The notes under the pieces: generated by a model | What the model saw: the letters and a program-made list of their open reading frames with translations, nothing else | Told to the model about the DNA's origin: nothing | Databases searched by the model: none | Translations under genes and position numbers: made by a program | From: Solimonas_A sp052035235 | Lineage (GTDB): Bacteria; Pseudomonadota; Gammaproteobacteria; Nevskiales; Nevskiaceae | Assembly (NCBI GenBank): GCA_052035235.1 | Contig: JBPOHT010000029.1 | Location: 1-64,000 of the forward strand | DNA length: 64,000 bases | Direction of reading: 5' to 3' | Part shown: positions 39,281-47,281 of the stretch, one piece after another | Layout of the letters: each line of letters starts with the position of its first letter | Position numbering within the stretch: the stretch's first letter is position 1

Positions 39281-41385
39281 GCTCGATGGACCGCCGCCGC
39301 TTCCTCCAGTTGGCCGGCGCCGGTGTCGCCGGTGCCACGATCTTCCCGCAGATCCTCGCCGAGGCGCTGGCGATCCCCGCGGCCCGGCGCAGCGGCACCA
39401 TCCATGACGTGGAGCACGTGGTGATCCTGATGCAGGAAAACCGCAGCTTCGATCATTACTTCGGCACCCTGCGCGGCGTGCGCGGTTTCGGTGATCGCTT
39501 CACCGTGCCGCAAAGCGGCGGCCGCACGGTCTGGGAGCAGCGCAACCTCGCCGGACAGGTCATCCGGCCGTATCACCTCGACAGCAGCGCCGGCAACGCG
39601 CAGCGCGTGTCCGGCACGCCGCACGGCTGGGCCGATTCGATCCCGGCCTGGAACAAGGGGCGCTTCGGCCGCTGGCCGACGTTCAAGGAAAACCAGTCGA
39701 TGGGTTATTACCGCCAGGCCGAACTGCCGTTCCAGTTCGCGCTGGCCGATGCCTTCACGATCTGCGACGCCTATCACTGCGCCTATCACGGCAACACCAA
39801 TCCCAACCGGCTGTTCATGTTCACCGGCTGGAACGACCCCCACGGCACCGGCGGCGGTCCGCGCCTGTACAACGACAACGACGATCTCGGTCCCTCCGGC
39901 GAAGGCTTCACCTGGACCACCTATGCCGAGCGCCTGGAAGCGGCCGGCGTGTCCTGGAAGGTCTACCAGGACATGGACGACAACTTCACCGACAACTCGC
40001 TGGAAGGCTTCCGCAACTTCCGCCTGGCCTACGAGAACCGCGAGAGCGAGCCCAACAATCCCTTGCTGCTGAAGGGGCTCAGCACCACGATGAAGGCCGG
40101 CAGCTTCGACGGCCTGCGCAACGACGTGCTGGCCGGGCGCCTGCCGCAGGTGTCCTATGTCGTCGGCCCCGCCGGCTACTCGGAGCACACCGGCCCCTCC
40201 AGCCCGGTGCAGGGCGGCTGGTTCATCCAGGAAGTGCTGCGCTCGCTGATCGCCGACCCGGAGGTCTGGAGCAAGACCGTGTTGCTGGTGATGTTCGACG
40301 AGAACGACGGCTTCTTCGACCACGTGCCGCCGCCGGCTGCGCCCTCGTTCCTGGCGGCGGGGCAGATTACCGGCGCCAAGGCCGGTGCCAGCACCGCGGA
40401 CGATTCCGGCGAGCGCTATGCCACCAATGCCAACTCGCGCGATCCGAGCTTCGTCGGCAGTTGCTTCGGCCCCGGGCCGCGCGTGCCGATGACCATCGTC
40501 TCGCCCTGGAGCCGCGGCGGCTGGGTCAACTCCCAGGCCTTCGACCATACCTCGATCATCCGTTTCCTCGAGGCGCGCTTCGGCGTGCAGGAACCGAACA
40601 TCACGCCCTACCGCCGCGCCTTCATGGGCGACCTCACGTCCTGCTTCAACTTCGCCAATCCCAACGATGAAGCCTTCCCCGCGTTGCCCTATGGCACGCG
40701 CGAGCAGGCCGACGCGTTGCGCCAGGCGCAGGAGCAGTTGCCGCAGATCGCGGCGCCCACCGGCGATGCCGGCACGCTGCCGCGACAGGAGCCCGGCGTG
40801 CGCTACTCGCGCGCGCTGCCCTACGAGCTGCACGTGGAGTCGCTCCGCAGCGCGCTGGGGCTGGAGCTGTTCTTCAGCAACACCGGCAACGCCGGCGCCG
40901 TGTTCCACGTCTACAACCAGAACGACCTGGACGGCGTGCCGCACCGCTATGCTGTGGAGCCGGGCAAGCAGCTCAGCCATCGCTGGACGCCGGGGCTCAC
41001 CGGCAACCACGACCTGTGGGTGCTGGGCCCCAACGGCTTCCACCGCCACTTCAGGAATGCCGGCGCGCTGTCATCGGCCGCCAGTCCTGAGGTCCGTGTC
41101 TGCTACGACATCGCCAACAGCGACATCAGCCTGAAGCTGCGCAACGACGGTACGGCGGCCTGCAACTTCCGCGTGATGGCCAATGCCTACCGCAACGACG
41201 GCCCCTGGACCTTCAAGGTGGAGGCGGGGCAGGAGATCGAACACTTCTGGGCGCTGGCCGGCAGCGGCGCCTGGTACGACCTCAGCGTGACGGTGGACGA
41301 GGACGCCGCGTTCCTGCGCCGCGTGGCGGGGCGCGTGGAGACGGGGCGGCACTCGGTGAGCGATCCGGCGATGGGCACAATCTAA
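39277..41385 (+). CDS. Phospholipase C (phosphocholine-specific / PlcN type), Tat-exported
   Basis: A 702-residue phosphoesterase. The twin-arginine signal is MDRRRFLQLAGAGVAGATIF. The catalytic start HVVILMQENRSFDHYFGTLRGVRGF carries the Glu-Asn metal/active-site pair of the PlcC/AcpA family; FDENDGFFDHVPPP is the metal motif and SPWSRGGWVNSQAFDHTSIIRFLE lies at the substrate end. C-terminal beta-sandwich repeats follow from about residue 500. It hydrolyses phosphatidylcholine or sphingomyelin in the periplasm or outside, giving a role in phosphate or choline supply. ATG at 39286 is an alternative start. The GTGA overlap couples it to the upstream lipoprotein. Confidence 0.92.
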   Translation: MSSMDRRRFLQLAGAGVAGATIFPQILAEALAIPAARRSGTIHDVEHVVILMQENRSFDHYFGTLRGVRGFGDRFTVPQSGGRTVWEQRNLAGQVIRPYHLDSSAGNAQRVSGTPHGWADSIPAWNKGRFGRWPTFKENQSMGYYRQAELPFQFALADAFTICDAYHCAYHGNTNPNRLFMFTGWNDPHGTGGGPRLYNDNDDLGPSGEGFTWTTYAERLEAAGVSWKVYQDMDDNFTDNSLEGFRNFRLAYENRESEPNNPLLLKGLSTTMKAGSFDGLRNDVLAGRLPQVSYVVGPAGYSEHTGPSSPVQGGWFIQEVLRSLIADPEVWSKTVLLVMFDENDGFFDHVPPPAAPSFLAAGQITGAKAGASTADDSGERYATNANSRDPSFVGSCFGPGPRVPMTIVSPWSRGGWVNSQAFDHTSIIRFLEARFGVQEPNITPYRRAFMGDLTSCFNFANPNDEAFPALPYGTREQADALRQAQEQLPQIAAPTGDAGTLPRQEPGVRYSRALPYELHVESLRSALGLELFFSNTGNAGAVFHVYNQNDLDGVPHRYAVEPGKQLSHRWTPGLTGNHDLWVLGPNGFHRHFRNAGALSSAASPEVRVCYDIANSDISLKLRNDGTAACNFRVMANAYRNDGPWTFKVEAGQEIEHFWALAGSGAWYDLSVTVDEDAAFLRRVAGRVETGRHSVSDPAMGTI

Positions 41386-41402
41386 GGCTTCTGCTTGTGT
41401 GA

Positions 41403-41465
41403 GAGCGACGCGAGTCGCGATCTTTCGTTGGTATCCCTCAAAAGATCGCGGCTTGCGTCGCTCCT
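41403..41465. repeat. Inverted repeat GAGCGACGC...GCGTCGCTC
   Basis: A ~63-bp imperfect hairpin: GAGCGACGCGAGTCGCGATC on one side and GATCGCGGCTTGCGTCGCTC on the other. It lies 17 bases after the phospholipase stop. Similar GGAGCGACGC repeats are common between genes in gammaproteobacteria. It may also stabilise the message 3' end. Confidence 0.72.
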
Positions 41466-41487
41466 ACATCAAGAACTTCCAGATCGC

Positions 41488-41569
41488 GTAGCCCGGTTTC
41501 GCGCAGCGAAGCCGGGGCGCAGATCAGAGCGCGCCTCCCGGCTTGCCTGCGGCAAACCGGGCTACGTTC
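41488..41569. repeat. GTAGCCCGG...CCGGGCTAC repeat, uninterrupted copy
   Basis: An ~80-bp element bounded by GTAGCCCGG and CCGGGCTACGTTC. The core is GGTTTCGCGCAGCGAAGCC. It is closely related to the element at 42000-42127, which carries an inserted 48-bp repeat. Confidence 0.75.
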
Positions 41570-41585
41570 TACGTTTACTGAGGGC

Positions 41586-41981
41586 TCAAGCTACCAACGC
41601 CCCATCCGGAGGCATCCCATCCGGCGCCAGCAGGTTCACCGTGCCGTCGGGCGACAGCGCGCCCAGCACCAGAAACTGGCTGGTGAAGCCGGCGATGCGC
41701 TTCTCGCCCAGGTTGATCGCGCCGACCACGCGGCGGCCCACCAGGGATTCCGCCGCGTAGTTGGTGACCTGCGCGCTGGTCTGCAGCACGCCCACCGTCG
41801 GGCCGAAATCCACGCGCAACTGGTAGGCCGGCTTGCGCGCCTTGGCGAAGGGCTCGGCGCTCAGCACCGTGCCCACGCGCAGGTCCAGCGCCAGGAAGCC
41901 CTCGCTGCCGCAGTCCGGTTTGCGCGGCCATTTGTCCGGCGCGTAGGGCTGGCCTTCGGTATCGATGATGTGTTGAACCAT
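41586..41981 (-). CDS. tRNA-binding-domain protein (CsaA/YgjH-like)
   Basis: A 131-residue protein with an EMAPII-type OB-fold tRNA-binding domain: LDLRVGTVLSAEPFAKARKPAYQLRVDFG, TSAQVTNY and VVGAINLGEKRIAGFTSQFLVLG. CsaA-like proteins are export chaperones or tRNA-binding modules; the N-terminal ~25 residues (MVQHIIDTEGQPYAPDKWPRK) are an extension. Function cannot be narrowed. Repeats flank it on both sides. Confidence 0.85.
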   Translation of the reverse strand: MVQHIIDTEGQPYAPDKWPRKPDCGSEGFLALDLRVGTVLSAEPFAKARKPAYQLRVDFGPTVGVLQTSAQVTNYAAESLVGRRVVGAINLGEKRIAGFTSQFLVLGALSPDGTVNLLAPDGMPPDGALVA

Positions 41982-41999
41982 GTCGCTCCCCAGTTCCGC

Positions 42000-42127
42000 G
42001 TAGCCCGGTTTCGCTTAGCGAAGCCGGGCGCAGGTCAAAGTGTGCATCCCGGCAACTGCTCCGTGCGTTGCCCTACCTCGGGCATCCATGCCCTCGCCGG
42101 CTTGCCTGCGGCAAACCGGGCTACGTT
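42000..42127. repeat. GTAGCCCGG repeat with a nested 48-bp element
   Basis: The same element as 41488-41569, bounded by GTAGCCCGG and CCGGGCTACGTTC, but a 46-48 bp two-hairpin element (GGCAACTGCTCCGTGCGTTG ..., 42051-42098) is inserted between TCCCGG and CTTGCCTGCGG. This gives a simple before/after comparison that shows the 48-bp element is a mobile unit. Confidence 0.8.
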
Positions 42128-43215
42128 CAAATTCTCACGCGCCAGGACGGGTAGTCCGCCGCCGCGCCTTCCTGCACGGCCTTGAGCCGCGCGCCCAACT
42201 GCGCAGGCAGGCCATTGTCGGGCACCGCGATGTCGCCCTGCGCGGTGCCGATGCCGGCGATGCGCACGATACGCGAGGCCGTGCCGCAGCCGAAGGCGCA
42301 GCCCAGCGTGGCGCTGGCGGCGGCGCTGCGCAGTTCGTCCAGGCTGACGGCCTGTTCCACCGCGTCGATGCCGGTCTCGCGTGCCAGCTGCATCAGCGAG
42401 TCGCGCGTCACGCCGGCCAGGATCGTGCCGTCCAGCGGCGGTGTCAGCAGGCGGTCGCCGATCTGCACGAACAGATTCATGGTGCCGGCTTCGCCCAGCC
42501 AGCGGTGCGTCGCGGCGTCCAGCCAGATCACGTCGTCATAGCCACGCTCGCGGGCGCGCAGCAGGCCGGAGAGACCCGCGGCGTAGTTGGCGCCGGTCTT
42601 GGCGGCACCGAGGCCGCCGGGTGCGGCGCGGATCAGCTCGGTCTCGGCCCAGAGGCGCAGTGACTTCGGTAGCGGATCGCTGCTGGGCGTCACCGTCACG
42701 CTGTAGCGGTGGCGCGACGCCTGCTTCAGGCCCAGGGCCTCCTCGTCGGCGTGGATCGTGGGGCGCAGGTACAGCGAGCCACGGCCGGCAGGCGGCAGCA
42801 TCGCCTCGTGTATCTGCACCGCCTGCACGCAGCTGCGCAGGAACAGCGCCTCGTCCACGGCCGGCAGGTGCAGGCGCTGCGCGCTGGCGTTGAGGCGGCG
42901 CAGGTGCATCTCCGGGCGGAACAGGTGGATGCCGCCATCTGGCGAGCGATAGGCCTTCATGCCCTCGAACACCGACAGGCCGTACTGCAGGCCGCCGCTG
43001 GCGATGGCCAGGCGTGCATCGTCACGCTCCAGCACCTGTGCCGCACTCCAGCCCTCGCCATCGTGATCGCTGACGACGAGGTAGGGCGCCAGCACCTGGC
43101 CGAAACCCAGGGCCTCGGGCGCGGGCCAGTTGAGGGGAAGCGCGGCGCGGGGAAGGGCAGGTTCAAGCTCGGGTTCGGCAAGTTTCATGGCGGTTCTCGG
43201 TTTCTGTGGATTCAT
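42127..43215 (-). CDS. Branched-chain amino acid aminotransferase, ilv-operon copy
   Basis: A 362-residue fold-type IV PLP aminotransferase. FEGMKAYRSPDGGIHLFRPEMHLRRLN matches the BCAT class II substrate/cofactor region, and GGLGAAKTGANYAAG carries the PLP Lys. Substrate loops LYLRPTIHADEEALGL and FAFGCGTA-like VTATLGCAFGCGT lie further on. It converts keto acids to Ile, Leu and Val. It is the last gene of the ilv unit and is more like eukaryotic-type BCATs than the IlvE at the left edge. Start at 43215; an alternative is ATG 43188. Confidence 0.9.
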   Translation of the reverse strand: MNPQKPRTAMKLAEPELEPALPRAALPLNWPAPEALGFGQVLAPYLVVSDHDGEGWSAAQVLERDDARLAIASGGLQYGLSVFEGMKAYRSPDGGIHLFRPEMHLRRLNASAQRLHLPAVDEALFLRSCVQAVQIHEAMLPPAGRGSLYLRPTIHADEEALGLKQASRHRYSVTVTPSSDPLPKSLRLWAETELIRAAPGGLGAAKTGANYAAGLSGLLRARERGYDDVIWLDAATHRWLGEAGTMNLFVQIGDRLLTPPLDGTILAGVTRDSLMQLARETGIDAVEQAVSLDELRSAAASATLGCAFGCGTASRIVRIAGIGTAQGDIAVPDNGLPAQLGARLKAVQEGAAADYPSWRVRI

Positions 43216-43221
43216 AACGGA

Positions 43222-43306
43222 CCGTTCACACCGAGTAGCGCAGCGTATCGAGGTGCGTGCGGCGCGTGCCTCGATATGCGCCGTTGGCGCTACTCGGCAT
43301 GAACGG
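43222..43306. repeat. Long imperfect hairpin between the ilv genes
   Basis: An 85-bp inverted repeat with ends CCGTTCA/TGAACGG and arms CCGAGTAGCGC/GCGCTACTCGG and TATCGAGG/CCTCGATA. Such sequences recur as REP-like elements in other gammaproteobacteria. As it lies in the ilv operon, it may attenuate expression of the aminotransferase relative to acetolactate synthase. Confidence 0.78.
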
Positions 43307-43329
43307 TTGGGTAGGAGAGTCGGAGGAGA

Positions 43330-44988
43330 TCAATGGATCACTTCCGTATTCGCAGCCCCCGGCGCCACCATCGGCAGCACCAGTTCCTCGGCCTGCACCG
43401 GTGCGCGGATCAGCACCGGGCCGGGGCGGGCAAAGGCGGCGCGCAAGGCGCGCTCGGGGTCATGGGCAATGGCCAGGTCATAGGCCGGCACGCCGAAGGC
43501 CTCGGCGATGGCGGTCAGGGACGGCGGTTGCGCATACAGCGAGCCGCTGAAGCGGGACTGGTAGAACAGTTGCTGCTGCTGGCGCACCATGCCCAGCGCG
43601 GCGTTGTCCATCACCACGATCTTCACGTCCAGCTGCAGCTCGGCCAGCGTCGCCAGCTCCTGGATGTTCATCATCAGGCTGCCGTCGCCGGTGAAGCACA
43701 CCACCGGCGTGCGCGGCAGCGCCAGTGCGGCACCGATGGCGGCCGGCAGGCCGAAGCCCATCGTGCCCAGGCCGCCGGAGGTCAGCCAGCGTTCCGGCCG
43801 TGAGAAGGGGTAGCTCTGCGCCACCCACATCTGGTGCTGGCCCACGTCGGTGGTGATGGCCGCGTCCGGCCCGGCGATGCGACCCACGGCCTGGATCAGG
43901 CCATAGGGGCGGCGCGCATCGTCCGCGCCCGGCAGCAGCAGCGGCAGCTCGCGGCGCAGTTCGCCCACGCGTGCCAGCCACCCGGTGCGCAGCATCGGCT
44001 GCACGGCCTGCTCCAGCGCCTCCAGCGCATGGCCGGCGTCGGCGCAGATCGCCAGTTCCGCGCGGCGGATCTTGTGCAGCTCACGCGGGTCGGCGTCGAT
44101 GTGGATCACCTGTGCGTTGGGTGCAAAGCGGTCCACGCGGCCGGTGGCGCGGTCGTCGAAGCGGGCGCCGATTGCGATCAGCAGGTCGGCTTCCTCGATC
44201 ACCTGGTTGGTGTAGCGCGCGCCGTGCATGCCCAGCATGCCCAGGGCCAGCGGGTGCTCCGGCGGCAGGGTGCCCAGGGCCATCAGCGTGGTGGTGGTCG
44301 GCAGGCTGGCGCGCTCGGCCAGGCGCTGTGCCACGGCTTGTGCGCGGGCCTGCGTCACGCCGCCGCCCAGGTACAGCACCGGCCGCTTCGCCGCCGCGAT
44401 CATCTGCGCCGCCTGTGCGATCAGCGCAGGGTCAGGGCGGCACGCACGCGCCGGCTGCACCGGCTCCGGTATCCAGGCGCCATGGATGATCTCGGTCTGC
44501 ACGTCCTTGGGGATGTCCAGCAGCACCGGGCCGGGGCGGCCGCTCTCGGCCAGCCGGAAGGCCTCCGGCAGCAGTTCCAGCAACTCGCTGGCGGCGCCGA
44601 CGTGGAAGGCCGCCTTGGTCAGCGGCCGCACCATCGGCACCGTCGCCACCTCCTGGAAGGCGTCGGTGCCGATCATCCTGCGTGGCACCTGGCCGGCGAT
44701 GCACACCAGCGGCACGGAATCCATCTTGGCGTCGGCCAGGGCCGTCACCACGTTGGTCACGCCGGGGCCGGAGGTGGCCAGCACCACGCCGGCACGGCCG
44801 GTGACCCGCGCCAGGCCCTGCGCGATGAAGGCGGCGCCCTGCTCGTGGCGCGCCAGGATGTGGGTCAGCGTCGAATCGGCCAGCGCCCGGTACAGGGGCA
44901 GCAGCGCGCCGCCGGGGATGCCCGGCACCAGCGCCACGCCCTGGCGTTCCAGGAAGCGGGTGATCAGTTGTGCGCCTGTGATGTCCAT
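43330..44988 (-). CDS. ilvG: Acetolactate synthase, large catalytic subunit
   Basis: A 552-residue TPP enzyme from ATG 44988. The active-site Glu is in ILARHEQGAAF (Glu49), the FAD/domain signature LGMLGMHGARYTNQ is present, and the TPP motif is CFTGDGSLMMNIQELATLAELQLDVK. It condenses two pyruvates, or pyruvate with 2-ketobutyrate, at the start of Val/Leu/Ile synthesis. Upstream is an ilvL-like leader and terminator, and downstream a BCAT gene, like E. coli ilvLGMEDA but with no small subunit gene between (114 bp only). The subunit must be supplied from elsewhere or be unnecessary. Symbol by operon analogy. Confidence 0.93.
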   Translation of the reverse strand: MDITGAQLITRFLERQGVALVPGIPGGALLPLYRALADSTLTHILARHEQGAAFIAQGLARVTGRAGVVLATSGPGVTNVVTALADAKMDSVPLVCIAGQVPRRMIGTDAFQEVATVPMVRPLTKAAFHVGAASELLELLPEAFRLAESGRPGPVLLDIPKDVQTEIIHGAWIPEPVQPARACRPDPALIAQAAQMIAAAKRPVLYLGGGVTQARAQAVAQRLAERASLPTTTTLMALGTLPPEHPLALGMLGMHGARYTNQVIEEADLLIAIGARFDDRATGRVDRFAPNAQVIHIDADPRELHKIRRAELAICADAGHALEALEQAVQPMLRTGWLARVGELRRELPLLLPGADDARRPYGLIQAVGRIAGPDAAITTDVGQHQMWVAQSYPFSRPERWLTSGGLGTMGFGLPAAIGAALALPRTPVVCFTGDGSLMMNIQELATLAELQLDVKIVVMDNAALGMVRQQQQLFYQSRFSGSLYAQPPSLTAIAEAFGVPAYDLAIAHDPERALRAAFARPGPVLIRAPVQAEELVLPMVAPGAANTEVIH

Positions 44989-45041
44989 GTCGTTCGGTCC
45001 TGTGTTGGACCCCGACGACTCGATACCGGCGCTAAAAGCAG

Positions 45042-45072
45042 AAAACCCCCGCCGGTATCGCGCCGGCGGGGG
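45042..45072 (-). terminator. Attenuator terminator of the ilv operon
   Basis: Read on the minus strand: the stem CCCCCGCCGG/CCGGCGGGGG with a seven-base loop, then TTTTC. It lies 23 bases past the leader stop codon and 53 bases before the acetolactate synthase gene, where a transcription attenuator should be. Confidence 0.9.
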
Positions 45073-45095
45073 TCTGTTCAATGCGTGCAGATCCC

Positions 45096-45158
45096 CTACG
45101 GCGCGTCGGTAACGACGACCGCTACAAGGGCAATAATGATCTGCTGGGTGCTGTTCAT
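45096..45158 (-). CDS. ilvL: ilv leader peptide
   Basis: A 20-residue peptide that begins MNSTQQIIIALVAVVV. Eight of the 20 residues are Ile, Leu or Val, clustered in positions 7-16. Ribosome stalling when branched-chain aminoacyl-tRNA is short should prevent the downstream terminator from forming, as with E. coli ilvL. ATG at 45158 lies very near the predicted transcription start. Confidence 0.85.
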   Translation of the reverse strand: MNSTQQIIIALVAVVVTDAP

Positions 45159-45167
45159 GCGGCGCGC

Positions 45168-45197
45168 AGTGTAGGGCCGGGTGGGGCGTTTCGGCAA
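45168..45197 (-). promoter_or_regulatory. Promoter of the ilv operon
   Basis: On the minus strand TTGCCG (45192-45197), an 18-base spacer and TACACT (45168-45173) resemble a sigma70 promoter. Initiation about seven bases downstream would be at about 45161, leaving only two or three bases before the leader ATG, so the leader peptide may be translated from a leaderless mRNA. Confidence 0.55.
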
Positions 45198-45208
45198 GTG
45201 GAGGGTCT

Positions 45209-47281
45209 CTACCACCAGTATTTGAGCTTCTTGGCCCAGGGGCTTTCGGGGTGGCGTTTCTTCAGCTCCTGGAACCACTGGCGCCGCATTTCCTCGGGGA
45301 CCGTATCGTCTGCGCAGCCGTAGCGCCAGGCCGGGCTGAAGCAGGTCACACCATGGTAGAGCAGCTTCGCCTCAAGATCGCCGCCGGGTTTCTGGGCGAT
45401 GGCGTACCGAAAGTAACTGGCAGGGCGCACGTAGTCGATGCCATCGAAGTTTCGCCCTCGCGGGGATCGATACTCCGCCGGCACGATCGAGGACAGGGCG
45501 GCATCAATGGATAGGTCACTCGAGCAGTGCCGCAACTCCGAAATGCGATCAGCTTGCTCCATCAGGAAGAAACCGGCATTGAGCAGGCCCTTTGGATCGT
45601 CGGGTTGCCTCGCCAGGGTGCGTGCCGCGGTTTCTGCCGGAACGTAGGCAGCGCGATCCAGGGGGCTGGCGGCGGCGTAATCCTGGAGAAAGCCTGTCCA
45701 GTCCTGACGGATCAGGTGCCGGATCATCCGTGTGTCGGCCAGCTTGCCTTGCCATTCCGCGGGCAGGTCCTCTCGCGCGATGAGCGCCCCCAACTGATCG
45801 ACAGACAGGAAACGACGTATGGCGTAAGAGGTGATTTCCGGATCATCGAGGTTGGGAGCACCCTTTTCCCAGAGGCGCTCGGGTTGTCGTGCCAGCAATG
45901 CGGTCAGCGTGTAACCGGCGGCGATGGCCGCTGTGTCGCCGGAATTCTGTTTATGCAGATAACGCCAAGTGGCCAATGCCTCGCTCCAGCGTTGCTGCCG
46001 TTCCAGTGCCCGTGCTTGCAGCAGTGCCGCCGAGGTGTTGATCAGCGGCGGCGCCGTGGTGCGGGCGCGAGTGGCGGTGGTGAGCACCGCGTCCCAGTCG
46101 CCATGCGCGGCGGCATCGGAGGCCAGCAGGAAAGGCTGAAGGCCAGGAACCACGGCATAGAGTTCGGCATGGGTCTGCAAATGGCGTCGGATCAGTCGAT
46201 CCTTGTCTCCTGCCGCCCGAGTGCGCAGGAATTCCAGAATGCCTGCCGCATGCAGCAGGCCGTCTATGGGCATGCCTCCCGACAAATGACCTTCGTTGAT
46301 CGTGATGGCGATGTAGGGGGTTGCCAATTCGGCTTCGTTGATCAATGCCTGAATCTGGGTGGAAGGCATGCGTGCCTGTACAGCCGCCTGCCAGGCCTTG
46401 ATGAAAGAAGCCTGGTAGGCAATGCGGTCGCCAGCCAGATACTGGCTGCGTCGCAACAATCCCGTGGCGCTCGTCCGGTAGCGTCCAGAGGGATAGCTGG
46501 CGAGGTATCGCTCCAGTGTTTCGCGCGAACGGCTGATATCGGCTTGGTCGATGCTGGCCGCATTCTCCTGGTATCCATCCCAGTTCCTCTGTGCGCGGAC
46601 CATGTAGCTACGAGCTGTCAGCAATGTCGCGCTTTCGCGCACCCAGTCATTGCTTGCTTTTTCCAGCCCTGCGAGGGTCTGCAGCGCTTCGTCGTGGCGT
46701 GTGGCGTAGAACAGAGTGGCCGCACGCAGGTAGGCGGCGAATTCTCCGCCGTGTACGGCGTCGATGCCTGCCAGGAACATGTCCATGCCGCCATTGCCTG
46801 TGGTATCGCAAAGCATGCGATTGCGCAGGGTGGCGAGCTGCTGCTGCGTAGGCGCCGGGATTTCAGATGCGGCCAATGCGTCGAGAAAGTCGCTGGCGGC
46901 GGGATAGGTATTGCTGCTGCACGAAATGGCGTCCCAGGCATCTATCTTCTTCGCTTTTTCGCCAGGCACCAGCTTTGCCAGGCGAATGGAATAAGCGTCG
47001 GCCTGCGCCTTGTGCCGTTTTTCCTCCTCCTTGTAATCGTACCGATCCCATTTTGCGGTCTGGCCGGTGGCTGCGGCATAGAGCAGCATGAGGTTGGCGC
47101 GAGAATCGTTATAGGGATCGAGAAAGCCGCGGTCGCCGCCGCTGTCGCCGCAGGGTTCCACCATGTCGCTGGAAACGATACCGCGACATTCGGTCGACCT
47201 GAAGCATTCCCCACAGGCAGTGGCTTGCTGCGATTGCAGCAACAGGATCAAGCAGATCATCTGGACGAGCTTACGGAGCAT
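45209..47281 (-). CDS. Large secreted protein with helical repeats, unknown function
   Basis: A 690-residue protein with a Sec signal (MLRKLVQMICLILLLQSQQATA). The start of the mature part is Cys-rich (CGECFRSTECRG), and the rest is a solenoid of TPR-like helices (ARALERQQRWSEALATWRYL; ETLERYLASYPSGRY). It ends with Trp/Lys (KKLKYWW). Base composition is visibly lower in GC than neighbours, which suggests transfer. It overlaps the DUF3142 gene by 11 bases; the partnership of the two seems conserved in other genomes as far as I recall, but the function is unknown. It probably acts in the periplasm. Confidence 0.78.
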   Translation of the reverse strand: MLRKLVQMICLILLLQSQQATACGECFRSTECRGIVSSDMVEPCGDSGGDRGFLDPYNDSRANLMLLYAAATGQTAKWDRYDYKEEEKRHKAQADAYSIRLAKLVPGEKAKKIDAWDAISCSSNTYPAASDFLDALAASEIPAPTQQQLATLRNRMLCDTTGNGGMDMFLAGIDAVHGGEFAAYLRAATLFYATRHDEALQTLAGLEKASNDWVRESATLLTARSYMVRAQRNWDGYQENAASIDQADISRSRETLERYLASYPSGRYRTSATGLLRRSQYLAGDRIAYQASFIKAWQAAVQARMPSTQIQALINEAELATPYIAITINEGHLSGGMPIDGLLHAAGILEFLRTRAAGDKDRLIRRHLQTHAELYAVVPGLQPFLLASDAAAHGDWDAVLTTATRARTTAPPLINTSAALLQARALERQQRWSEALATWRYLHKQNSGDTAAIAAGYTLTALLARQPERLWEKGAPNLDDPEITSYAIRRFLSVDQLGALIAREDLPAEWQGKLADTRMIRHLIRQDWTGFLQDYAAASPLDRAAYVPAETAARTLARQPDDPKGLLNAGFFLMEQADRISELRHCSSDLSIDAALSSIVPAEYRSPRGRNFDGIDYVRPASYFRYAIAQKPGGDLEAKLLYHGVTCFSPAWRYGCADDTVPEEMRRQWFQELKKRHPESPWAKKLKYWW

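Noticed and set aside
39277..41385. Acid phosphatase AcpA as the identity of the Tat-exported enzyme.
   Set aside because: AcpA belongs to the same superfamily, but the length of 702 residues and the C-terminal beta-sandwich repeats fit phosphocholine-type phospholipase C better.
45001..45158. T-box or riboswitch control of the ilv operon.
   Set aside because: A leader peptide rich in Ile/Leu/Val and a terminator explain the region, and no T-box core sequence is visible.
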